This document shows positions 36,387-49,700 of a DNA stretch of 64,000 bases, one piece after another. A model generated the notes under the pieces. The model saw only the letters and a program-made list of their open reading frames with translations, did not search any database and was not told the origin of the DNA. The stretch is from contig JAIUCV010000023.1 of the NCBI GenBank assembly GCA_026724425.1, positions 1,488,001 through 1,552,000 on the forward strand, given 5' to 3'. A program made the translations under genes and the position numbers. Each line of letters opens with the position of its first letter. Position 1 is the first letter of the stretch. The stretch comes from Erythrophleum ivorense. Taxonomy: Eukaryota; Streptophyta; Magnoliopsida; Fabales; Fabaceae.

Positions 36387-36426
36387 ATTTTTTTTACACT
36401 TAGGCTTTTGCACTCCTGGGCAAAAC
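36387..36426 (-). other. Athila-like polypurine tract region
   Basis: On the minus strand a GCCCAGGAGTGCAAAAGCC block is followed by TAAGTGTAAAAAAAATT and the LTR. It corresponds to GCCCGGGAGTGCAAAAGTTT and AAGTGTGGGGGAATT in E1; the G-run has decayed to A. Confidence 0.75.
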
Positions 36427-38960
36427 ACAAAAATAGAAAAAAGGAAAAGAAAACCGAAATGCAAACTACAAGCTAAATACAATTCAAGCTTTTTAGATAT
36501 TTAATAGTCAAATGTAATCTTTCTTGCTAATCGAGGAAGAACAAATAGCTTGACAATTCCAATTAATAAAAAAAATTAATCAAAGTGGTAACTCCTCATT
36601 GGTTATGTGTTTACTCTCAATTCTTTCAAGTGTTCAAGTTAAATGTTCCTCTCAAATTCAAGCTTTCACAACAACACTACCATATGCTTGTATATCTTCT
36701 CAATCTCCACTAACTAAGTCACAAGCAACACATAAATCAAAAGGACTTTTATTCAAGGTTGTAATGGGGCTAAGGTATGAAACAAATGGTAAATAAAAGA
36801 ACTAAAGACGCAGCAAGTGTAACATCTGGTTTTCTAAAAATGAAAGAAAACGTGATAAATGTGATGTATGGTTTCTTCGTAAATGAACAAAATTCACTAG
36901 ATACAAAAGTAAATCCCCCGAAATGATTTAGTTTAGGTCCCAAAAAGTTTAAGAAGCATTCTAGACTCTTAAAAATAAGAATCTCTGGCTCAAATAAAAA
37001 AAAATAGAGTTAGAATGAAGAAATGAATTTGAACGGAAGGTTGACGAAACATAAGGGCATTTTCGTCATTTTGAGAAAATTTTGGAATTCTCATAGGAGG
37101 ACTTTTTAAATGAAAATTTTGAGTTTCCCAAGATTCTCAGAAGCCCTAAAAACTATGGGAAGGCTTAGGATAGCCAAAGCCTTTCCGGTGGACGTTTTCT
37201 AATGTCAGTTGACCCAAACTTTGACTGATTCATTCGGGAAGATTTTGGCTCCGATTTGAGTGATTCAAAAGGTATTTTATTTAATTGGGGGCCTAAATTT
37301 TATGATGGAAAAGAAGGTTCTAGAAAAGGAGTTAAAATGAGCCTAAACAGAGTAAACAAGTGTGTGGGGGTAAAATGGTCATTTTAAAAAATTATAAAAG
37401 AGGCTTCTTAAGTAAGATTACGCCTCATCACCTTCTCCAAGCTTCCATTTGTAGAAAAATGGGCAGCAATAGCATGAAATTAAGAAGGGAGAGAGAGAAG
37501 AAGATTAAGCTTCTGTTTAGGTAAGTAAACGGCCCCATTTCATCTCGCGCTAGTTAGGAAAGTTGTTCCGCTCTCTAAAAGATCTCTAATGGTGGCTTTC
37601 TTTTCTTGAAAACTTGAAGATTTAAGTCTAACCCAAGCCAAAAAGAAACTCTTTTTAAGAAATCAATTAGTGAAAAATAATCTATGTGAAGAGCTTTGTT
37701 TTAAGGTAAGACTTCACTTGAAACACTTGCAAAATCTTGTGTTTCCAAGCCATTTAAGCTTAGGTCTGGAGAGAGAAAGTGAGAAGGAGAGTTTTTATTC
37801 ATGTGTTCTTGATGAAACCAAAGGTTATGGAGTGTGAGAAATTTAGGGATTTGGTTGCACCTAGGCTAAGATGAAGCTTCCTAGTAGTAATTTAAGTTGT
37901 CTAAGAATATATATGGGTTCCTAAGACACCAAGAGAGCCTCCCACATGCTTTTCCCATCAAAGAAATTAAAACAACTCAATTGGTGCCATATGGAAGCAT
38001 AGCTTCAGCCAAGAAGAGTTTATGCACCTAGGGAGTGTTTTAATTCCTTCTAAGCTTAGTTTTGCATCATATGCATCATATGTGATGGGAGTTTTGTATC
38101 ATCATTCATTTTTCACTACTTTTTTTTTCTTTATGCTCTTTTTTGTTTGTTTTTTTTTGGTATCATTTTTTGGGTTTTTGTTGCTATTTTTTTTGGTTTT
38201 TCATAAAGATTTTCTTTTCTTTTTCTCTTTTTCTATACTCTTTTTAAAAGACATCTTTAAAGAAAACAAGTTAATTGGCTTAAAATTGACGTAAATTGCA
38301 CATCTATCCATATTATGAAGATAGAATGCTCTTAATAATCAAAAGTATCCTAAACAAGGTGAGACACTTTTTTTTTTTTGGGGCTGAAGGGTTAAAAAGA
38401 AGATATAAAAGGCTTAAAAAGGAACAAACTCAAAGGATAAAACATAGGTAGGATAACTATTTGGCTCTATCTACAAAAAAAAGAAGAAGAAAGAATGCCT
38501 ATGAGTGCTTGTGCAAATATAGTTTCAATTAAGAATCAAAAAAAGTTCTAGAGTGAAAATCATGATAGGCGAATGCTCTCACAAGAAAGAAACAATATAA
38601 GGGCCAAAATTCTCACGAGTTTAAAACTACCACTTGAATCTATTGAAATCAAATTCATTGCCAATTTACTTGAACTCCAAAAAATAAAATTAATTCCTAA
38701 TCATATTGAAATACTTTCAAATTTAAATTGCTTCAACTAGTTTTTTTTAAGAAAAAACAAAAAAAATTGCAAGAAAAATAAGAAAATAATGGAATTCCAA
38801 AAAACAAAACAAAAAAGAAAGCAGAATGAATGATTTCTCCCCTCCAACACTTAATTTTTACATTGTCCTCAATGTAATAGCAATCTAATTCATCAATTAA
38901 AGAGAAGATAAGAAAGGAAAAGAGGAGGGAAAGAAATATAATGAAGTGGTTCAAGTGTAT
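36427..38960 (-). other. Athila-like 3' UTR (interrupted)
   Basis: Non-coding, with T-rich and A-rich runs. Near 38,840-38,876 (minus strand) it has TTGAGGACAATGT followed by TTAAGTGTTGGAGGGGAGA, the counterpart of the E1 block at 10,648-10,683. Around 38,550-38,600 it shares the TTTTCACTCTAGAAC-type passage with E1 near 10,985. A truncated LTR interrupts it at 36,818-38,092. A poly-Phe frame near 38,100-38,290 is due to T-runs. Confidence 0.7.
36818..38092 (+). mobile_element. Truncated TGTAACA-type LTR (first 1.3 kb)
   Basis: Begins TGTAACATCTGGTTTTC and follows the proximal part of the 3.7-kb LTRs as far as about 38,092 (the TGTGATGGGA block). It then jumps back into the Athila-like 3' UTR. 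The missing 2.4 kb includes the tandem array. Confidence 0.75.
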
Positions 38961-39380
38961 GAAGCATTGTAAAGGTGTAGTTCCTCCATTATTTGCTCTT
39001 GAAATTCCTTATAAAAATGCTTAAGCCTTTGCCCATTTACCATGAAGTGCATGTTGATTTATTCATTCATAATCTCAACTACACCATAAGGAAAAACATG
39101 AGTAACTATAAATGGACTAATCCATCTAGAACGTAACTTACCAGGCATTAGCTTTAGGTGGGAATTATAGAAAAGGACTTTTTCACTAACATGAAACTCT
39201 TTTCTTTCAATCATCTTATCATGCATGGCATTAGTTTTCTTCTTATAAATTCTAGAGTTTGTATAAACTTCTAGCTGAATTTCTTCAAGCTCTTGAAGTT
39301 GCAACTTTTTTAAGAATTGGCTTGAAAAAGATCCATATTACACTTCTTTACTACTTAATAGGCTTTATGCTTAAGCTTAA
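38961..39380 (-). pseudogene. Athila-like integrase C-terminal part
   Basis: The open segment 39,059-39,304 reads ELEEIQLEVYTNSRIYK...KVLFYNSHLKLMPGKLRSRW and PFIVTHVFPYGVVEI. This is the C-terminal DNA-binding region typical of Athila-type integrases, where LKLFPGKLRSRW is conserved. The end lies just before the 3' UTR. Confidence 0.88.
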
Positions 39381-40125
39381 ATGGTAAGTGACATGCTTTA
39401 CCAAAAACCAACCTATAAGGTGACATGCTTATAGAAGTTTTGTAGGCAGTATAGTAAGTCCATAGTTCATCCTCCAATCTTTTACTCTAATCTTTTTTGT
39501 TAGGTTACACTATTTTCTCCAAAATTTGTTTTATCTCTCTATTTAAAACCTCTACTTGATTGTTCGTTTGTGGATGGTAAGGGGTGGCTAGTTTATGGAG
39601 CACACTATACTTATGAATGAGGGCTTGCATGTTTCTATTAGAAAAGTGGGAGTTTTGATCATTGATGATTGTTTTAGGTATACCAAACCTGCAAAAAATA
39701 TAAGATCTAATAAAGTCTACAACTACAAAAGAGTTATCAGTCCTAGTGGCTTTTACTTCCACTCATTTTAAAACATAATCAACAGTTGAAAGAATATAAG
39801 TGAAACCAAAAGAAATAAGAATTAGTCTTATGAAGTCAATACCCTAAATATCAAATATCTCATCGAACAACAATGATTGTTAAGGCATCTCATTTTTATG
39901 AGAAATATTACCTATCTATTGGCATTGGGTACAATTCTTATAGGAAGCATACGCATCCCTAAATAAGGTAGGCTGAAATAGTCTAGAATCTAGAACCTTC
40001 CTAGCAATACATTGAGGACCAAAATCGCCACCACATGCAAGTATATGACAAAAATACAAAATAGATGTAAACTCATGATTAGGAATACATCTCCTAATAA
40101 TCTGGTCACTACACATGTGCCACAA
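39381..40125 (-). pseudogene. Athila-like integrase zinc module and core
   Basis: The zinc-binding HHCC part is at 39,916-40,125, ending YKNCTQCQ. In the core the first Asp is in GIDFI (about 39,845). The second motif is IINDQNSHFSN with the Asp kept. The Glu is kept in NNQVEVLNREIK (about 39,535-39,570). Stops and missing segments break the frame between 39,762 and 39,916. Confidence 0.88.
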
Positions 40126-40978
40126 GTAAAGGTCATCCCAAATATAATATTTTGCCTCACTTTTAAGTTTATTAATTTAGTGCTTTTTAAAATAAGTAGG
40201 TAATTTAGAAGCAACTAAGAAATTTACCATATTTGCATACCAGGAATCCTTACCATGCAATAAGTACAACTGCTCATTTGGAAAGCTATCCCTACCAAAT
40301 GAATCTAAAAAGTGAAGTATTCTACTCAAATGATTAGCCATAAGATTTTTTGCTCTACTTTTATCTCTAATTTCTATGTCAAATTCCTGTAGGAGTAACA
40401 TACACCTAATGAGTCTTAATTTCACATTAGGCTTCTTGAGTAGGAACTTTAAAGTTACATGATTAGAATAAATAATAAATTTACAACCAAGCAAATAAGA
40501 ATAAAACTTATCTAAAGCAAAAACAAAAGCTAAAAGCTCATTTTCAGTAGTTGTATAATTAGCCTAAGCCTCATCTAAGGTGCAGGATGCATAAGAGATC
40601 ATATGAGACTTCTTGTCTATCCTTTAGGAAAGAATTGCACCCACAGCAAAGTTGGATGCATCACATATCAATTCAAATGAAAATTCCTAGTTAGGAGGTT
40701 GGATGATAGGTGGGGTGGTTAGCTTTCTCTTTAACTCATCAAATGCTAATTTGCATGACTCATCAAAATTAAAATCTATATCCTTTTGAAGAAGTCTAGA
40801 TAGTGGTAGAGAAATCTTGCTAACGTCCTTAATAAATCGCCTATAAAAACCTGTATGGCCAAGAAAAGAATGCACTTCTCACATACAGGTGGGGTCAGGT
40901 AAAGAAGCAATCACATCTATTGTCAACATCAATGCCATTTTTAGAAACCATATGGCCTAAAACAATTCCTTGCTCTAC
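40126..40978 (-). pseudogene. Athila-like RT end and RNase H
   Basis: It starts abruptly at 40,978 inside RT (GIVLGHMVSKNGIDVD), then gives SFLGHTGFYRRFIKDVSKI and the RNase H sequence. The first catalytic Asp (ICDASNFAVGA) and the Glu (TTENELLAFVFALDKF) are present. The motif normally read as DH...LK appears as NHVTLKFL, and ADHLSR appears as ANHLSRI, both Asp to Asn. All upstream RT and protease are missing because of the junction with the Tekay LTR. Confidence 0.9.
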
Positions 40979-43476
40979 CAAAACAGAGAAAAGGGTTGTG
41001 GAGAGAAAGAGAGACCTAGAGAAGGAAGGAAGAACAAGAAAAAGGTAAGCATAACTTGAGATCTCCATAGTTTTTCATCTTAGGGTTTTGTTCTTCTCTC
41101 TTTGTCCTCTCTTTCTATGGTTTTGGTTGTTGAGTTAGCTTTGTTTGGGCCTAAGTTAGAAAGGGAAGTGTAAGGATTTGAGGAGAAGATTTATGCAAAG
41201 GAAGAGCCTCTTGGAAAGAGCTTTGTTTAAGATAACTTCTTTCCATATTATTGCATCTTCTCCCCTTACACTCCTTAACTATGTTGGTTCTACCAACTTA
41301 AGAGTTTAAGAGAGGAAGGAAGTCTGACCTAGAGCAAGCAAGAAATCCTTGAATTAGAGTGGGGGAAGTTGAGAAATGCAAAGAAAGGAGAAAAAGAGTT
41401 GGTGAAATTCTAGACAGAGAGAATCCTTAGTTTCTTACATATTTAGTGGGATTTGCCTTGATAAAAAGCCCCCTAGCTTTGTGAATAATTATTGAGTTAT
41501 GAGAAAGTAATTCCATGCTCTTTGTTGTGCCTAGGCTCAAGAGAATCGGCTCCATCTAGTTGTGATTGTGAGACCAAGAAGGGAGAAGAGAAATTGAAAG
41601 GGAAGGCTTGTGTTGGCTTATAAGATAGCTCTCCACTCTTTCTTGTTGCATTCTTGGATGTGTAATAGTCATTGTATGCTTGTGTATGTACTTGTATTAT
41701 GAGACATGCCATTTGATATTGCCTTGATGCATTGGTACCAATATGCTTATGTTGTGGGTTGTGAAAATTGCTCGGGTGAGGTAGTGCCAAAAGTCCCTTG
41801 AGATGGGTGAGTTGGAGCCAAAAGTCCCTAAACCAAGAGTGAGGCCAATCCAAAAGTCCCATAAATCAGGTGAGGCTAGACCACAAGTCCTTAGAGCTTA
41901 TTCTTGGCATTGATATGATATTTATGGCATGAAAATCATGTGTTGTGTAATTGTGAATGGTTTGCATGCTTTGACTTATTTATATATCTTGATTGTTTCC
42001 TTGAATGAGTGTACAAGATATTGAGATTCCATGAATCTCACCCCCTTCCCTCTCCCATCTCATATGGTCCAGGTGGAGCTCAAGAGCCTAAGAGTGGAGG
42101 CCATGAGGCATAGAAGGCATTTGTTTTGATATTTTGCATACTCACACATAGTTTGATATATAGAAAAGCCAAAGTGCTCATGTATACATATTCTTTTTGA
42201 GATGTAAATGCTTAAGTAAGTGTAAAAGTATGTATGAATGATGTATGAACCATGTATAGAGCCAAAGCAATGAAATTTTGAGATTGGCTCCTTTGTGGCT
42301 TGCATGCAATAGTGTATTTTTGCCCGTAGCACAGTGAGTTTGAGATGTATAATGATATAGATGACTTGGGCATTTCATATATGCTATGTTTATGCTTTAA
42401 AACTTGCCTAAGAGGTGCTAGAGCATGTAGAAGACCATTTACCTCCATTTTGACCTATTCATGGTGTCAAAATTGTCAAATTTGTGAGCTTCATCAAAAT
42501 ATGACCAAATGAGCTCTTTTTGATATGAAATTTGGCATGCCTCTAGATCTTGTTGAGAGCTTCTTGAGAAGCTAAAGTGGATAATATTTAGAGGCCTAAG
42601 GAATATTTTCTAAATTGTTGACGTTGGAGAATTTTCTGGTTTTGGTTATTATACTGTGCAAATAGGTCTGAAAATGAATCTATATCATTCATGGACCAAA
42701 CGGTGTCCGATTGTCATGAAATTTTATGAGTATAAACTAGATATCCACAATGACCTATAACAACTAGAAGCACCTCGATTAGAGGTCTGTAGAGGGAGAA
42801 AGAACTTTCTGAAGTTCTTTGTCAGTATCAAGGAAGCCATCTGACCTTCGTTACTGTTCCATCAATTTTCGAGGTCCAAAGGCTATTGAAATGATCTGAA
42901 CTTATTTTTTTTCCTCTAGTTAACATCTGTAGCTTTCCAAATTGGTAATAGTTTTCCCAGATTGTATTTTTTTGGAATTAGTTATGAATTTTTGAAGTAC
43001 ATGATAGCAAGCTGCATCAGTATTAGGGACAATCGAACCTCTGTCTTTTTTTCGATGTCAAACATGGTCCAAACCCTGAGATTGTGGTTTGGAATTATTT
43101 TTAGTGTAAAGCTAACATCCAGATCTTTCCAAAAAGCTATGGTTTGCTTGATTTCCATTTTCTAGAATTAGTTATAATTTTTCAAAGTTAGAGCCAAAAA
43201 TCTGACTTTTGGGCCCATTTGAGAAATTATATTTTCTTAGTTTTTGGCTTCTTATCCGTGGTTCATGGGTTGTTTTATATTATGTATAAGTTGTATGAAT
43301 GGAGTTTGAGTAGAGAATGTGAATGATGGGTTCACAGGACCCACGGAACAAAATATGAGCGTTTAAACCCTGACTTAAAGTATTAAAATATCACATTTTT
43401 GGTCATTTTCATTGGAAATCATATGGAATCAAGCCAAGAGGGAGATTAATTGAGGTTAAGACATTATGGTGTTACA
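40979..43476 (+). repeat. Tekay 5' LTR, lacking its first 325 bp or so
   Basis: Starts in mid-LTR (CAAAACAGAGAAAAGGG, equal to 56,145 in the 3' LTR) at a junction with Athila-like RT. Ends ATTATGGTGTTACA. The four-unit array is at about 41,778-41,890. The antisense frame at 41,497-41,862 recurs in the 3' LTR because the LTRs are copies. Confidence 0.9.
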
Positions 43477-43480
43477 TTTT

Positions 43481-43492
43481 TAGTATCAGAGC
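43481..43492 (+). other. Tekay primer binding site, tRNA-Met type
   Basis: TAGTATCAGAGC lies 4 bp after the LTR. It is one base from the usual TGGTATCAGAGC complementary to initiator tRNA-Met. Confidence 0.85.
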
Positions 43493-43641
43493 AAAGGTTC
43501 AGGCACTTTTGCTCGGTATTGGGCTCTTGAATGGTTTAAATCATTTGTGTTTAGTGTGAATTGCCATGGAAGTGGTAGCATACATATGCATATGTGCTTG
43601 TGCTATGATTGTAAACTGAGGACTGCTACTTATTTTCAGAC

Positions 43642-44760
43642 ATGGTTGAGACTAGACGGGGCAGGGGTAGAGGTAGGCCGTCCAGGACTCAGAGAGTTGA
43701 GCCAGAAGTTCTGGTTGGGCCTGAGGATCCTCTGCAGACCATCATGGAAAGACTTGACCGGTATGAGGCCATGGTGGGCCAGCACCAAGAGATGCTGGAA
43801 CAACAGAGGTACATTGCTCGGCAATAGCATGATATGATCATGTACTTGCAAGATACCCTGGCTAGGCAAGAAGAAGCTAAGAGAAAAGCTCCTATACCTC
43901 AGCCATCCACATATGGTGTTCCACCTGTACCTCCCTAGGAGCCTACTTAGACCCAGATGCCTATCCAGAAACTATTGAAGCAGTTTAGGCAAAATAGTCC
44001 TCCCTCGTTTGATGGGGAATTGGATATGGATAAGGCGGAAGCTTGGGTTATGGAGCTGGAAAAATATTCTCGGTGATGGATTATACCACTAAGCAAAAAG
44101 CTCAGCTAGCCACCTTTATGCTATAGAAGGAAGTTGATAGATGGTGGCGTAGCACGAAACCCCTAATGGAGACCAAGAACATATTGATTACCTGGGAAAG
44201 CTTCTTGGTCGAGTTTTACGAGAAATATTTCCCTAGTTCAGTGAGAAAGAAGAAAGAGATGGAATTGATGGGCTTGAGATAGACGAATAAGATGACTGTG
44301 GACCAATATGTGGCCAAGTTCATTGAGTTGTCTTAGTATTCCTCTTACCTCCAGAGGTTCACATGTGAGTAGTTTGAGACTGGGTTGAAGCCCTTGATTA
44401 GCGACAGAGTTACTCCATAATGGATCAGGAAGTTCAATACCCTTGTGGAGGTCAGCAAGGTGATTGAGACTAACTTGAAAGCTATCATGCCTGTTGCGGC
44501 TACAGCTAGTCAGAAGAGGGCTTCGGAATTGAAAAGACGGAGACTAGAAGAGGGTTCTAACATAACACCTAGTGCCAAGAGGAGAGGCAAGGGGCCATGG
44601 AATTGAAGGCCATAGCGGGGTAAGCTGATACCACCTTCTTGGAGCCGGTCATCCTTCCAGCAGTCTTCGGTGACATGTTTCAAGTGTGGGAAGCCGGGGC
44701 ATATCACTAGACACTGTCCCCAGGTGGATATAGTGCCTCCTCCTAGGCCATAGACCTAGG
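43642..44760 (+). pseudogene. Tekay gag
   Basis: It starts MVETRRGRGRGRPSRTQ at 43,642. A helical stretch (LDRYEAMVGQHQEMLEQQ) follows. The gag core is PPSFDGELDMDKAEAWVMELEKY and FLVEFYEKYFPSSVRKKKEMEL. A perfect CCHC knuckle, CFKCGKPGHITRHC, lies at 44,676-44,717. At least eight stops interrupt it, mostly TAG where a Gln (CAG) or Trp is expected (for example 43,825, 43,937, 44,335). Confidence 0.9.
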
Positions 44761-45096
44761 GCCGAGTTTTCGCCCTCACTCAGTAGGAAGCTAGTGCGTC
44801 CCCCAGTTTGATTCGAGGTACGTTAATAGTGAATGACTTTCCTGTAGTTGCTATGTTTAATTCGGGTGCTAGTCACTCGTTAATATCCTATGATTGTATG
44901 AGGCAATTGGGTTTGGCTGTTAGTGTCTTGCCATTTAACTTGTCTATCACTACACCCATTGGAGGCCACGTGGTTACTTCTCATACCTGTTTGAATGTCA
45001 CTGTTCAGTTCAATCATTGTCATACCACTATTGATTTGATCTGTATGCCCTTTCATGATATTGATTTGATTGTTGGTATGAACTGGTTGGCCACTG
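44761..45096 (+). pseudogene. Tekay protease
   Basis: LIRGTLIVNDFPVVAMF is followed by NSGASHSLIS, where the catalytic Asp of the D-S/T-G motif has become Asn (codon AAT at 44,859-44,861). The flap and end motifs are normal, to IDLIVGMNWL. It is cut after 45,096 by the LTR beginning TGATAAATG. Confidence 0.9.
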
Positions 45097-46724
45097 ATAA
45101 ATGCTAATTTTCATATGTTTTTATCCACATTTATTATTGATTTTAATGATTAATTTGAGCTTAATTGGATTTGTTATGCAATATTTGAATTTGTGGTTAA
45201 TTTTGGAAAATAATACAATTTTGAATTAATTAGGAGAATTTTTGGATTTAAATTTCTAATATTCTATTTTCCAAAATTCTTTGATGATTAAATATTTTCA
45301 ATCCTTAAAACATTTATTAATCTTGTGTAAAATTTTTGGGCAATTAAATTGAGAAATTAAAGTGGATTAAAGGAAAAGATTGGAGTATAATTTTATTTCC
45401 ATTAATTTCTGAATGGCATGTTTGTAATTAGTTAATTAGGTCTCCATTTTTTATTTGCTGGCAGAAAAGTCACGTGGAGGGCTGGAGGAAAAATTGAAAA
45501 AGGGAGCTGGAGGCAGATTGATTAGATTCCATTCGGACTTCATGAGGGGACTGGAGTAGCTGAGGGCTTCTTCAATTCTTCCCTCGAACTACACCTGCAG
45601 GAGAGACGCTAGTTGGAGAAGAAGGAGGCTACTCATCCATCATTATTCAGACATGCACACAGGGCGCTGAGATACTGGAAGGAAGAGATGGGTGGCTGGA
45701 ACGAGCTGCAGAAATAAAAAAAATGCTACGGGCAATTGGGCAAAACATGAGCATGTGAATGATTAATGGGGCACGTGAAAGGGAGCATATTCCAATCATC
45801 TCTGACCCTACAATCGAATATTCAGCCCTTGGTATTCATTCATTAAGAGGAGACGACATTTTCTATATTCGACATTCACGCCGTATTCCATCCTTCGTCC
45901 ATCCACTCCACACAAAACCATTCCATCTTCCATTCTTCCACTTCCATGAAGCTCTAAGCCTCCATTTGTGATTAGCTTGGAAGAAGACTTTGGAGAAGCT
46001 TGAATCCATTAATTAGAAAGGAAGTTTTGGCTAAGATTCTTATCTCTTTCTACACTTTTCTCTATCTTGTATTTTCTTGGTTAAGATTGTATTAGATTGG
46101 AGAATTGTGTTGTTTATAATTAGTGGCTAGTTAGACATTAATTAGGAGATTGTTTTTGTTTGATTAATTGATTGAATCAAGTTCTAAATTGTTCATTTTC
46201 CTCTAATTTCCATGTGTGCCTCGAAGGTGTTCGATAAAATGCATGAATGAAATTATGTGCTTGAATGTTAAATTTGAGAATTCCTTAGTGTTTAGTTGGT
46301 TAATTAAACATTTTTGGATGATGATTCAGAGGCTAATTAATCAGTTAATCAATCAAATTGGGTGTTCATTGATCTTAAAGACAAGAATTAATAATTTAAT
46401 GCGGGGTTGAGGTTTCAATTCAATATTAGATCGTTAATCTCTTGAATCTTGAGTGGTAACCCAGGATAATTTGTTATGAACACAATTAGGGACTCTTAGA
46501 CTAGAATTAATCATAATTGAATTAGGATAAGGATAGTGGATACGAAGGGATGATTCCAAAGCTAGTCACAAGACCATCTTTCACCCACAATTCATATAAT
46601 TAGGTAACAATTAGGAATTTTGATTCAATTTAGTTTTAGGTTAGTTTAATTCAATCAAAAACCCCCTTTAGTTTAGAAATTTTTAGAGGATTTTAAGATT
46701 TGGAAAACTTAATTAAACATTGAA
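45097..46724 (+). repeat. E2-type long LTR, sense, lacking its last part
   Basis: Starts TGATAAATGCTAATTTTC. It is an inverted copy of 53,470-55,626: for example 46,300-46,700 is the reverse complement of about 53,560-53,960, and CTACACCTGCAGG near 45,590 pairs with CTGCAGGTGTAATC near 54,820. It has lost about 300 bp internally and its last 60 bp or so. It joins E2 at GAATTCCCCCACAC, where a normal antisense element would have an antisense LTR. Confidence 0.8.
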
Positions 46725-49700
46725 TTCCCCCACACTTATCTCTTTGCACTCCTGGGCAAAGCAAACCAAAATTTAAGGAAAAGCAAGTGGAATGGCAAGT
46801 GAAAAAATGAAAGTGTAAAGGAAAGTGTAGAAAGTTACAGGATTGAGAATGATCAAAACTTATCAACACTTCAACAATCCAAACTAATTTCACATGCATC
46901 AAGAATTAAGTTCTATGAAAATTTCATTTGAAAAGAATGAATTGAAATGCATAGCCCCTCACATGGATTGGTGTTTACTCTCAAATCTCAAATGGTCAAG
47001 GTATGTGTATCACTCAAGTTCCACCTATCAAAGCTCACTACCATAAGCTTGTTAAGCTTCTAAGTCTCCACCACTCATGCTAAATGCAAAACACAAATTA
47101 AGAGGACTTTATTAATGGATGTAATGGGGTTAGGGAAATGAAATGAATGGACACAAAAACAAGGGAAAAACAAACCCACCTTAGGATCTCAAGAGCAATT
47201 AATAGAAACTTAGCATAGGGAAGAATATGTACAATTCAAGGCCTTATTTCCCACAAGAAATAGGCAACTACAAAAACAATTGAAATGCTTCTTTCTTTTT
47301 ATTTTCAATGACTTTCTTTTCTTTTCTTTGCTTTTTTTTTTCAATTTCTTTCTTTTTGCTTTTCTATCTTTTCTTTCCTTTAACTTTGAACTTTTTCCTC
47401 AACTTTGAATAACAATGGCCTAACTTGATGTAAGATATACATTCATCATCCTAATTTGATGTAATGCTCCTTTAAATCCTAAGGCATCCTAAAACAAGGT
47501 GGGAAAACATTTTTAATGGCTATAGGCTAAGCAAGAAAATAAAATCAAGGTCCAAAGTGGCTAAACAATGGATAAGATGCATGTAGAGTTGGCTTTTTGG
47601 CTCACTAGCTACAAAAGAAATGAATGCCTCATCATTTTCATGCATGCAAATGCAATTGTGGTCTCAACAAAAAATCAAGACAAGTTCTAGAGTGAAAGCA
47701 GTGATAGGTGAATACACACTAGAAATGAACAATTATGGCTCAAATCCTCACTAGCTAATGGCTATCAAATAATTCATTGAAATGAAATTCATTGTCATTT
47801 CACTTAAATCAAGACACAAGATTTATTGCTTATCATGTTTAAGTGAATCCAAGCTATAATCATCTCAACTTGCAAATTCCACAGAAAAACTGAAAAGAAT
47901 CACGTTATTTTTTTAAAAAATTTTCTCAAAAATTCAATTTTTTTTTCAAAACAAGGAAACAAGGAAAAGATGGATGGAATCAATGACTCTCCCCCCCCCA
48001 CACTTAAATATTACATTGTCCTCAATACCAACACACAATCCAGTCAACAGATAAACAACACAATATAAAAATAGTGAAAAGAGAATGTACAACCGGATAA
48101 ACTTGAAAATGGAGATTCCAATGGTAGGCTCAGATTCCCATGTAGCTGGTTAGCAACCTTTTATTACCTACAAAATAGAAACAAAGACAAACTGTAATGC
48201 AGAAAAGAAAAGAAAATTAAATACTAAACTAAAAAGAACTCTATCAAAGACTAACTAATCATAAGCATCAAAAACAAGAATTAAAACTGCTTTATTCCTC
48301 CTTAACTGAATAAATTTAAGTCTCACTACTTTAAAGCATTTTGATTGATCATGCAGTGATGATCCATGGACTTCCTCAACCATCAGTAGTTTCAGAAAGT
48401 CAAATTTAGCATATTCACAAGCAGTGAAAGAAGGAAAATCAAATTTAAGGCATTTAAAACCAAAGAAAGAAAATTTAAAATCAATACTTTCTAAAAATCT
48501 ATCAAATCCAATGAAATTTACTAGAGTCCCATCAGTAAGAGTCACTGCATCAACAGAAAAATCTAATTGTAACTTCTCACAGTCCTTTGAGTTCAAATCC
48601 TTCAAGGTATTTGGCAGTTGCGTTTTCTCAGTTGGGAGAGTCTGTGGCTTGTTGGGAATTGCTCAATAACTTTAGGAGTTTGTTCAGCACTCTCAACAAT
48701 AGAAATAGCATCTTCCCTGACCAAAGAGACATTAATAGGCTCACAAAATTCTAAACAATGATCAACAATAGAATCTAGTCTCTCACCAGTATCAACAAGA
48801 GCATAAGGATCAATAGGGTATTCAATATCAGTAGTATCACTATGCATGCCCTCATTAATACTAGTATGATCAGTAGAATCAATCTTATTAACAAATTCAA
48901 TGCAAAGAAAGGACTCTTTAGATTCAGCAAACTTATCAGACTCTAGAAATTCATTAATCTCAGCACAGATAGGACATATATGCAATTCATCACATAAACA
49001 TTTCAAATTAGAGTTTGATTCATCAACAACAATATGCTCAACAATTTCATTGTCTATATCATTACCACATGCTACTTTCATTGTTTCATCAATCATACCA
49101 TCATAGGCTAGTGAGGAATCATGTTGATTAGAATATGTGAGGAACTCACTAGTCTTAATGAAAGCATTAATTTGAGAGCATCTATCATATATAGTGGATC
49201 TCGCGCAAACATAACTAAGAGATGCATTCAAATCAACTATGTCACATGGTCTAGATGGCATGCTATCCCTAAACTCAGTAGATGCATCATCAACAGGCTT
49301 ATCAACTAATTCCAAACTAGGAATAGAATGGTCATCATATTCTAGGTCACCCCCACACTTATCTACTACTCTAGACTTAGAGATTCAGCAATTACAGGCT
49401 CAGAAATGAATTCATCATTATGGTCACAGCTAGGTGTAGAAATACCAAGTGCATCAGTACACAAGGGTTCCTGAACATCAACAATTGTATTAATTTTACT
49501 CAATGAGTGACCATAATCAACCAAATCAGGATATTCAACAACAATTTCCTCATCAACATCATCATCATGCAATTCAGAATCAACACAATCATGTGCATTA
49601 GCAGTCACAATGCTATTAAGTAAACTAGATTCAATTCCAACAAATTGCAAAGTATTAGAAGATGGAAGGATATTACCCAATGAATAGGACTCTTCCTCCT

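Noticed and set aside
38022..38294. Hydrophobic Phe-rich small protein
   Set aside because: Translation of T-runs spanning the junction of a truncated LTR and a 3' UTR.
41497..41862. 121-codon antisense frame, nearly identical at 56,659-57,024
   Set aside because: Lies in the two LTRs of one element, so its repetition is due to LTR duplication. It spans the tandem array, whose near-33-bp period keeps a frame open.
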